Shown here: piece after piece, positions 42,130 through 48,704 of the stretch | Layout of the letters: every line of letters starts with the position of its first letter | How positions within the stretch are numbered: the stretch's first letter is position 1 | Assembly: GCF_009765905.1 (NCBI RefSeq) | Contig: NZ_LMUO01000009.1 | Coordinates: forward strand, 163,941-227,940 | DNA: 64,000 bases | Origin: Mucilaginibacter sp. L196 | GTDB taxonomy: Bacteria; Bacteroidota; Bacteroidia; Sphingobacteriales; Sphingobacteriaceae | Reading direction: 5' to 3' | Made by a program: the position numbers and the translations under genes | The notes under the pieces: generated by a model | What the model saw: the letters and a program-made list of their open reading frames with translations, nothing else | Databases searched by the model: none | Told to the model about the DNA's origin: nothing

Positions 42130-42804
42130 ATGAAAATCACTTATTACGGTCAATCCTGCGTTCAAATAGAAGCAGGCGGCAAAACACTATTATTTGATCC
42201 ATTTATATCGCCAAATCCCTTAGCGAGCCATATTGATATTAACAGCCTGAAACCGGATTATATCCTGGTATCACATGGGCACGGCGACCACGTAGCCGAC
42301 CTGATAACCATCCAAAAAAATAGCGGTGCAAAAGTTATTTGTATTGCCGAGATAGCCGGTTGGCTAGGTAAACAAGATATTGAAGCGCACGGCATGAACA
42401 TAGGTGGCGGTTATAACTTCGACTTTGGCCGTGTTAAAATGGTTAACGCTATCCACTCCAGCTCAATGCCCGATGGCAGCTATGGGGGCAATCCCGCTGG
42501 TTTTGTTATCTATACTGAAGGAAAAGCGATTTATTTTGCAGGCGATACCGCGCTTACCTATGATATGAAGCTATTGGCTGATGATAACCTGGATTGGGCC
42601 ATTTTACCAATTGGCGACAACTATACCATGGGTGCCGATGATGCCATTAAGGCTTGCGATTTTATCAATTGCAAAAACGTGATTGGTGTACATTATGATT
42701 CGTTCCCGGTAATTAAGATAGATAAAGACGAGGTAATGGCGAAATTCGTAAAAGCAGGCCTCAATTTAAAACTACCTGCAATTGGCGAAAGCTTATCGTT
42801 GTAA
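42130..42804 (+). CDS. UPF0173-type metal-dependent hydrolase (MBL fold)
   Basis: A 224-residue metallo-beta-lactamase-fold protein. H49-G-H51-G-D53-H54 is the metal motif, FAGDTALTYDMKLL and IGDNYTMGADDA are further metal strands, and NVIGVHYDSFPVI gives the last His. The N-terminus (MKITYYGQSCVQIEAGGKTLLFDPFI) is typical of UPF0173 (UlaG-like). Substrate unknown. A strong terminator follows. Confidence 0.92.
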   Translation: MKITYYGQSCVQIEAGGKTLLFDPFISPNPLASHIDINSLKPDYILVSHGHGDHVADLITIQKNSGAKVICIAEIAGWLGKQDIEAHGMNIGGGYNFDFGRVKMVNAIHSSSMPDGSYGGNPAGFVIYTEGKAIYFAGDTALTYDMKLLADDNLDWAILPIGDNYTMGADDAIKACDFINCKNVIGVHYDSFPVIKIDKDEVMAKFVKAGLNLKLPAIGESLSL

Positions 42805-42810
42805 AATAAT

Positions 42811-42854
42811 AAAAAAAGAGGCTGTCTCATAAATATGAGACAGCCTCTTTTTTT
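42811..42854 (+). terminator. Rho-independent terminator after the UPF0173 gene
   Basis: A perfect 20-bp stem (42811-42830 with 42835-42854) around the loop AAAT. The GAGGCTGTCTCAT core is flanked by A7 on the left and T7 on the right, so it can work in both directions. Confidence 0.93.
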
Positions 42855-43063
42855 ATTCGGTAATATTTTTTTTTGATCGGTTTGCGCTGATAGTAAATAC
42901 AAATTGCGTGTGATCAACCATTGGTTTTGAGGCTATCATCTTAGTTGACAACGGCAATAAACGGCAAGGCTAATATATTAAAAAGATAAGGCAATATCGT
43001 ATAGGTTAATAGCTCAATAGGTGTTTAGATTTACAGTAATTAGAAACCAAAACCCAAATTACT

Positions 43064-43621
43064 ATGAAACCATTTAAAACCATTCTGCCATTGGCAATGC
43101 TATTTTCTATTGTATTCGCTGATGTATCACAAGCAAATGATCTGAGTAATACGCTTAGACTAAGGCAAAGGGAAGCAGCTCATATGCTGCAACAAATATT
43201 CCCGTTTAAAACCAACCACAAAGTATTTACAAAACAGATTACTGCCGCGACTACCGGTACTATACCTGTAACACTTACCGAGCCTTATGGCGAGAACGAA
43301 GGCTACCTGATTACACTTACAGGTGCCAACGGCGAAAGTTATTCGTTTAATACGTGGGACAGTAATTATAACTTTGATGGCAGTACTTACACTTTTTACC
43401 CCCATATAGTGCCGGATGTTTATACCGTTGATATCACCACTAGTTACCAGTATCATTATGACGTGGGTTTCACCTACGAAGACAGCAATGGTGATACACA
43501 AAGCCCGTGGGTAGGGGAATATGAATTAGGCGATGGCGACGATCTCATATATAGTAATATAGATATAGGAAATGTGACTGGAAACAGCTTGGATTTTCAG
43601 GTAGGTATCGATTCCTATTAG
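43064..43621 (+). CDS. Exported protein of unknown function
   Basis: A 185-residue protein with signal peptide MKPFKTILPLAMLFSIVFADVSQA. The mature part is beta-rich and Tyr/Asp-rich (YSFNTWDSNYNFDGSTYTFYPHIVPDVYTVDI), with acidic Gly-Asp turns near the end (GDGDDLIYSNIDIG), suggesting an Ig-like or beta-sandwich domain. No family recognised. It is framed by terminators on both sides, so it is monocistronic. Confidence 0.65.
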   Translation: MKPFKTILPLAMLFSIVFADVSQANDLSNTLRLRQREAAHMLQQIFPFKTNHKVFTKQITAATTGTIPVTLTEPYGENEGYLITLTGANGESYSFNTWDSNYNFDGSTYTFYPHIVPDVYTVDITTSYQYHYDVGFTYEDSNGDTQSPWVGEYELGDGDDLIYSNIDIGNVTGNSLDFQVGIDSY

Positions 43622-43630
43622 TCGTAACAC

Positions 43631-43674
43631 ATAATAAAAGCCTCGCTAACAAATGTTAACGAGGCTTTTATTAT
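43631..43674. terminator. Bidirectional terminator between convergent genes
   Basis: A 20-bp stem with one mismatch (43631-43650 with 43655-43674) around AAAT; AAAAGCCTCG and CGAGGCTTTT form the core, with A/T tails on both strands. It ends both the exported protein gene and the small Lys-rich gene. Confidence 0.9.
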
Positions 43675-43868
43675 GACCCCATTTTGGTGGTGTCTTTCAT
43701 TTTCATCTTCATCTTCCCTTTCTTCCACTTTTTCTTCATTTTGCCGGTATCCACTTTTTTACCGGTATCTGTTTGCATCGTGGTTTTTGTATTAGGCATT
43801 GGTACCGCCGCAAATACACTTCCGAACGAGATCGCTCCTAAAGCAATCATACAAAACAATTTTCTCAT
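43671..43868 (-). CDS. Small exported Lys/Met-rich protein
   Basis: A 65-residue protein: signal peptide (MRKLFCMIALGAISFGSVFAA) and a short, very basic tail of TDTGKK, KKKWKKGKMKMKMKD and TTKMGS words. It looks like the short MxKDx-type repeat proteins annotated in many Bacteroidota. It could bind an acidic surface or metal through its Lys/Met residues; that is a guess. Confidence 0.7.
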   Translation of the reverse strand: MRKLFCMIALGAISFGSVFAAVPMPNTKTTMQTDTGKKVDTGKMKKKWKKGKMKMKMKDTTKMGS

Positions 43869-43947
43869 GATGATAATTTTTAGTTTTTAATAGATTGTTC
43901 TATACAAACACAAAATTAATCATCAATTGTTTTTAATTTCTTTCTAA

Positions 43948-45210
43948 CTAAATTACAGTGCCGTGTGGAATCATTGCCCGCTTTTTAACAACCACAATCC
44001 CATCCTGCACGGTATGGGTACCATAATCACCATCTTCCAGCTTTTCGCCGCAATTAATGCTTACATCATTACCAATATAAGTGTTTTTATCGATGATGGC
44101 GTTTTTGATGGTACACCTGTCGCCAATACCCATTATTGGTGAATTACTGAGCCTTGATTCTTCTATCTGTTCAAGCGTTTGATAATTATCACTACCCATC
44201 ACATAGCAGTTTTCAATAGTGGTATCCAAACCTATGCGGCTGCGTATGCCAATAATCGACCGTGTAATATGGCTCGCATTTATAATACAACCATCAGCAA
44301 TAATGGCTTTATCAACTTGTGTACCGCTCATTTTTGATGGCGGCAACATACGTGCACGGGTAAATATGTAATTTTTATCAAACAGGTTAAACTGTGGGAT
44401 ATCATCTGTAAGCCCTAAGTTAGCGTCAAAAAATGATGGGATGGTACCAATATCGGTCCAATACCCTTCGTACTGATAGCTTAAAACCTTATGGTTATCA
44501 ATCGACTGTGGAATAATTTCTTTACCAAAATCAGTGCGCTCATTACCTTGCAAAAGCTCATATAGCAAGTCGCGGTTAAATATATAAATACCCATTGACG
44601 CCAGGTACAAGCGGCCCTGAGCCTTCATTTCATCGCTAACCTCTGATGCCCAATTTTCAAAATTTGTTTTTGGTTTTTCGATAAAAGCAGTAACCATGCT
44701 TTCCTCGTTCGTTTTCAAAATACCAAAGCCCGGCACATCATTGGCATGTACAGGAATAGTCGCGATAGATATTTCAGCATTTGCCTGGATGTGATTCTCT
44801 ATCATCTCCTCAAAATCCATCTGGTATAGTTGATCGCCCGATAAGATCAGCACATAGTCAAACTCATGAACAGCCAGATGGTGTAAGCTCTGCCTAACCG
44901 CATCGGCCGTACCCTGGTACCATCCACCGCTGGTTGGTGTCTGTTCCGCAGCCAAAATATCCACGAAAGCCTCACTAAAACTGCTGAAATGGTAGGTGTT
45001 TTTGATGTGCTTATTTAACGACGCCGAGTTAAACTGCGTTAACACATAAATACGTGTTATACCCGAATGCAAACAGTTGGAGATAGGTATATCAACCAAA
45101 CGGTATTTACCGGCAATTGGAACGGCCGGTTTGGATCGAGTTGCGGTAAGCGGCGATAGGCGACTGCCCTGGCCACCGCCAAGTACAATGCAGATTACTT
45201 TTGAGGTCAT
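43948..45210 (-). CDS. glgC: Glucose-1-phosphate adenylyltransferase
   Basis: A 420-residue enzyme producing ADP-glucose for glycogen. CIVLGGGQGSRLSPLTATRSKPAVPIAG is the nucleotide-binding N-terminus, LILSGDQLYQMDFEEM carries the metal Asp, and VTAFIEKP and GIYIFNRD are substrate-binding blocks. A left-handed beta-helix at the end (IIADGCIINASHITRSIIG...) is the allosteric domain. Its start overlaps the end of glgA by 4 bases, so the two form one operon in the order glgA-glgC on the minus strand. Confidence 0.95.
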   Translation of the reverse strand: MTSKVICIVLGGGQGSRLSPLTATRSKPAVPIAGKYRLVDIPISNCLHSGITRIYVLTQFNSASLNKHIKNTYHFSSFSEAFVDILAAEQTPTSGGWYQGTADAVRQSLHHLAVHEFDYVLILSGDQLYQMDFEEMIENHIQANAEISIATIPVHANDVPGFGILKTNEESMVTAFIEKPKTNFENWASEVSDEMKAQGRLYLASMGIYIFNRDLLYELLQGNERTDFGKEIIPQSIDNHKVLSYQYEGYWTDIGTIPSFFDANLGLTDDIPQFNLFDKNYIFTRARMLPPSKMSGTQVDKAIIADGCIINASHITRSIIGIRSRIGLDTTIENCYVMGSDNYQTLEQIEESRLSNSPIMGIGDRCTIKNAIIDKNTYIGNDVSINCGEKLEDGDYGTHTVQDGIVVVKKRAMIPHGTVI

Positions 45211-46631
45211 ATATTAGGTTTTAAACTTTCATAAAGGTTAATGTACTCTTTGGCCGATCTGTCCCACGAAAAATCAAGCGCCATCATTCTTTTACGCAAT
45301 TGGTTAAGTTGTTGCGTGTTTTCATACAATACTAATGCCCTGTCAACTGCGCCACAAATATCATCTACCGATATGTTGTTGAATCGTATACCATAGCCAC
45401 CTTCTTCTCCAAAATCAATAACAGTATCTTTTAATCCACCCGTGCTGCGAACTATCGGCACGGTGCCATAACGCAATGCATATAACTGGTTTAACCCGCA
45501 AGGCTCAACGCGCGATGGCATCAGCAAGAAATCCGACCCGGCATATACTACATGCGCCAGTGCTTCATCGTATCCAATAAATATATTGCACTGCTCCGGC
45601 AGCAGCTCTTTTAATTCTTTTAAACCCTGCTCCATTAGTGGGTCACCGGCTCCCAATATCAGGAAGTTAACTTTATCCGGATGGCTGGCGATGGTTCTTG
45701 CTATGGACTCCGCCAGTAAATCGGCTCCTTTTTCCAATACCAACCGGCCAATAAATGATACCAAAGGCAATTCCGGCGACAGGTTAAACCTGGCACATAA
45801 TTCTTCTTTGTTTTTTTGTTTACCCTGCGCTACCTTGGTCACCGTATAATTGGCCGGGATCATGGTGTCAGTTTTGGCATTCCAAACCTCGGTATCAATG
45901 CCATTGATAATTCCTGAGCCTTTTGCTTGCTCTAAATAAAATAGGTATTCTAATCCGTTGGAGCTAATGGTTAATTCCTCCAGATAACTTGGCGATACCG
46001 TGGTATATTTATAACAGCACTTTACTGCCGCCGCCAATGGATTAATCGCGCCTGCCCAATCTAGCAAACCACCTTTGGCTGGGTCTATATCCGGCAAATA
46101 ATAAAATCTGTCCCAGCTCAAAACACCATGGTACTGCCCGTTATGAATAGTAAATACGGTTGGTATATTAGCCAGGCGGGTATACAGCTTTGAATGATAC
46201 ATCAAAAATGGTATCAATCCCACATGATGATCATGACAATGAATAATATCAGGGCTTTGCTGCGAATAGCTTATCCAATCCAAAAACGCCAACTGAAACG
46301 CGATAAATTGTTCCCGCTCATCAGGGTACATATAAACCTCTTCACGGTCTAATAATCCGGGAATTTTAATCAAGTACAGTTCAAAGCCAAGCTTATTGGT
46401 TTTCTCCTTCCATACCTCAAAATATAACCTGCGGTTGCCTAATAGCGTTCCCGCTTTAAAAACAATATCAAATTCATTTTCGCGGGTAAACTTCCGGTCG
46501 TAAAATGGGATAACAACCGCGGCATCCATGCCGGCAAGATTCTGGTATTTAGGCAATGCGCCCACCACATCAGCAAGGCCGCCAACTTTGGCAATAGGGT
46601 AACATTCGGCGGCAAGATGGTAGATTCTCAT
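45207..46631 (-). CDS. glgA: Glycogen synthase (ADP-glucose dependent)
   Basis: A 474-residue GT5 enzyme. K15-V-G-G-L (IAKVGGLADVVGALPK) is the ADP-glucose site. Further blocks are HCHDHHVGLIPFL, FTIHNGQYHG, FIGRLVLEKGADLL and the C-terminal PSRVEPCGLNQLYALRYGTVPIVR with the E-x7 loop. It is the first gene of the glgA-glgC operon. A 26-bp perfect palindrome lies 49 bases upstream of its start. Confidence 0.95.
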   Translation of the reverse strand: MRIYHLAAECYPIAKVGGLADVVGALPKYQNLAGMDAAVVIPFYDRKFTRENEFDIVFKAGTLLGNRRLYFEVWKEKTNKLGFELYLIKIPGLLDREEVYMYPDEREQFIAFQLAFLDWISYSQQSPDIIHCHDHHVGLIPFLMYHSKLYTRLANIPTVFTIHNGQYHGVLSWDRFYYLPDIDPAKGGLLDWAGAINPLAAAVKCCYKYTTVSPSYLEELTISSNGLEYLFYLEQAKGSGIINGIDTEVWNAKTDTMIPANYTVTKVAQGKQKNKEELCARFNLSPELPLVSFIGRLVLEKGADLLAESIARTIASHPDKVNFLILGAGDPLMEQGLKELKELLPEQCNIFIGYDEALAHVVYAGSDFLLMPSRVEPCGLNQLYALRYGTVPIVRSTGGLKDTVIDFGEEGGYGIRFNNISVDDICGAVDRALVLYENTQQLNQLRKRMMALDFSWDRSAKEYINLYESLKPNI

Positions 46632-46679
46632 ACAGGTATATATAATGGCTCAATTTAGGAAACATTTAACTCAATAAGC

Positions 46680-46705
46680 AAACACATTTTTTAAAAAATG
46701 TGTTT
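46680..46705. promoter_or_regulatory. Perfect 26-bp palindrome upstream of glgA
   Basis: AAACACATTTTTT followed directly by its exact reverse complement AAAAAATGTGTTT. No loop, so a protein-binding dyad is as likely as a hairpin. It lies in the divergent region between glgA and the Crp/Fnr-type gene. Confidence 0.6.
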
Positions 46706-46804
46706 CAAATACTGTGAAATTTTAATAGAAAATAACATTAAGTTGATAATTCAACATTTATTAAAGAGATGGGCTTTTTAGTGCGGCAGATTTTTAAAAG
46801 GGAT

Positions 46805-46874
46805 GTCATGCTGCGTAGTCGAAGTATGTGGGTAAAGGCCTCTGCGCTAACCCTTCGACTGCGCTCAGGATGAC
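46805..46874. repeat. REP-like palindrome
   Basis: GTCATGCTGCGTAGTCGAAG at the left and CTTCGACTGCGCTCAGGATGAC at the right; the left arm's GTCGAAG pairs with CTTCGAC. It sits between glgA and the Crp/Fnr-type gene. The rest of 46632-46997 holds the palindrome and a promoter-like site but no gene. Confidence 0.65.
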
Positions 46875-46916
46875 ACCCTGCGCACATTAGTATAAATCAA
46901 TATTCATTCGTGCTCC

Positions 46917-46942
46917 TTGAAGGGATTTATTATTTATTTTTG
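46917..46942 (+). promoter_or_regulatory. Candidate promoter of the Crp/Fnr-type gene
   Basis: TTG (46917-46919) and TATTTTTG (46935-46942) resemble the -33 and -7 elements of Bacteroidota, with 15 bases between, slightly short of the usual 17-23. The coding start then lies 55 bases downstream. Confidence 0.4.
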
Positions 46943-46997
46943 TTTAGGTACCCTGATAAACACATACCCTGCCAATAATTTAAAACTACGGCCCATA

Positions 46998-47576
46998 ATG
47001 ATAGATAGCTTAATTAATAGCATACAAAGCCTGATAGCGATAAGCCCGGCGGAGGCAGATATCGTAACAACTTTATTTAAAGAAAAGACCTATAAAAAGG
47101 GAGATTTTTTTTTAGAAGAAGGGCGAATTTGTAAACACGTGGGGTTTGTTGCAAAAGGATTGATGCGATACTACATTAATCATGACGGGGAGGAAAAAAT
47201 ATACGACTTCTCCCAGGAAAATGAATATGTATGTAACTATGAAAGTTTTCTGTCACAAAAACCGTCTTCAAAAATCATTCAGGCTTTAGAAGACAGTGTT
47301 GTTTTCGTTATCTCCTATAATGACCTGCAGTCACTTTATAAAAACGTTCGTGAAGGGGAACGTTTTGGCAGGATAGCCATTGAGGCCGTTTTTTTACAAT
47401 TACTGCAGGATATCAGTTCATTTTATACAGAAACACCCGAACTTCGTTATGAAAGGTTTTTAAAAAACCACGCCGACTTGCAACAAAGGATCTCGCAATA
47501 CCACATTGCTTCCTATGTCGGCGTCAAACCACAGTCCTTAAGCCGTATCCGTAAAAGAATTTTTACTCAATTTTGA
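46998..47576 (+). CDS. Crp/Fnr-family transcriptional regulator
   Basis: A 192-residue regulator. A longer frame from TTG 46917 exists, but ATG 46998 (MIDSLINSIQSL) is preferred because the upstream segment overlaps the likely promoter. The cyclic nucleotide-binding-like domain (about 25-115) includes YKKGDFFLEEGRICKHVGFVAKGLMRYY; the Fnr-type Cys cluster is missing, so it is not an Fe-S oxygen sensor. The C-terminal HTH is SQYHIASYVGVKPQSLSRIRKRI. It probably controls the DUF4267-cupin pair downstream. Confidence 0.88.
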   Translation: MIDSLINSIQSLIAISPAEADIVTTLFKEKTYKKGDFFLEEGRICKHVGFVAKGLMRYYINHDGEEKIYDFSQENEYVCNYESFLSQKPSSKIIQALEDSVVFVISYNDLQSLYKNVREGERFGRIAIEAVFLQLLQDISSFYTETPELRYERFLKNHADLQQRISQYHIASYVGVKPQSLSRIRKRIFTQF

Positions 47577-47649
47577 TTTGTTAACCCAGGTGCATTAATA
47601 CCGGTTGCCGTCCTGATAATTTTGTGTCATCATTTAAAAACAAAATATC

Positions 47650-48042
47650 ATGACAACAAAAATTTCTTATGCGATCGCATTTTTAACCGGGTTGGGAATA
47701 ATTTTTCTCGGGGTCCGCTTTTTTATATCTCCGGAGGTAGCAACAGCCGCGTTCGGCATCCACTTTAATGCAAATGGCGATTATTCCTTTGACCATATAA
47801 AAGGTATCAGGGATATATTTTCCGGGCTGCTTGTTTGCGCCTTTGTGCTGATGAATGAAAGGCGCGCCCTTGGCGTAACCTTGTTAGCGGCTACAATAAT
47901 ACCAGTTAACGATATGCTTATTGTGCTCAGCAAAAGCTATAACGGCATCTCTCAAGCTATGCCGCACATCATCGCTATCATCATTTGCTCCGTATTCGGA
48001 ATAATCCTATTGGCAGCCAAACAAACACAAAAAGCGTTATGA
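47650..48042 (+). CDS. DUF4267 small membrane protein
   Basis: A 130-residue protein with four hydrophobic segments; FLTGLGIIFLGVRFFISPEVATAAFG and the D-H-I-K-G-I-R-D-I-FSG block are typical of the DUF4267 group. No function is known. Its stop overlaps the start of the cupin gene (ATGA), so the two are translated together. Confidence 0.8.
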   Translation: MTTKISYAIAFLTGLGIIFLGVRFFISPEVATAAFGIHFNANGDYSFDHIKGIRDIFSGLLVCAFVLMNERRALGVTLLAATIIPVNDMLIVLSKSYNGISQAMPHIIAIIICSVFGIILLAAKQTQKAL

Positions 48043-48551
48043 AAACTCAATCATATGTAAAACTGATCAGTTCAGTCGACACCCATAAAAACAGTGTATT
48101 GGAGATGAATATTCTTCCGGGCGAAAATACACCATGGCATTATCACACACTTTTTTCAGAAACCTTTGAAGTCTTAAAAGGCACACTTGAAGTTGGGAGA
48201 GGTAAAGACATTCACCATTTAAAACAGGGAGACATTGCTACTATAGAACCGAATGAGAAACATTATTTTCATAATACTTCTAACGAAGAATGTATTGTAA
48301 CCACAACCCTAAATCCAGGCAATAAAAACTTTGAAAATGCCCTTTTCATTTTAAAAGGGCTTGCAAAAGATGGCTTGGCAAGCGATGCCGGAACCCCAAA
48401 AAGCTTTTCAGACTTAGCACTATTTGTTTACCTAAACAACTCAAAAATGGTAGGGATTCAGAGAATAGCCGCGCCGCTATTTAAGATTGTTGCTAAAGCC
48501 GCTATCAAAAGAGGGCGCTTGGATGAGTTGATAGAGAGATATTGTAAATAA
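48039..48551 (+). CDS. Cupin-domain protein
   Basis: A 170-residue protein. ATG 48039 overlaps the stop of the DUF4267 gene and is preferred to an upstream in-frame start inside that gene. The cupin barrel (about 15-100) has NTPWHYHTLFSETFEVLKGTLEVG and EPNEKHYFHNTS, the metal-binding His/Glu pattern. The remaining ~70 residues are helical and not assigned. Likely a small-molecule sensor or enzyme regulated by the upstream Crp/Fnr-type protein. Confidence 0.85.
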   Translation: MKTQSYVKLISSVDTHKNSVLEMNILPGENTPWHYHTLFSETFEVLKGTLEVGRGKDIHHLKQGDIATIEPNEKHYFHNTSNEECIVTTTLNPGNKNFENALFILKGLAKDGLASDAGTPKSFSDLALFVYLNNSKMVGIQRIAAPLFKIVAKAAIKRGRLDELIERYCK

Positions 48552-48584
48552 ACACAATGTTGCCGAAGGGCCTCTCTACTCCAT

Positions 48585-48662
48585 GTCATTACGAGGAACG
48601 AAGCAATCGCGAACAATACAAGCCGCTTTTCTCCGTGCGATTGCTTCGTTCCTCGCAATGAC
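48585..48662. repeat. REP-like palindrome, near-perfect arms
   Basis: GTCATTACGAGGAACGAAGC AATCGC pairs with GCGATTGCTTCGTTCCTCG CAATGAC, about 24 paired bases with one or two mismatches and a 30-base middle. It lies between the convergent cupin and polA genes and may terminate both. Confidence 0.75.
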
Positions 48663-48704
48663 ATAAAGGCAAGTGCCTGCCTGTAGTTGGTGTCTGTTTT
48701 TCTA

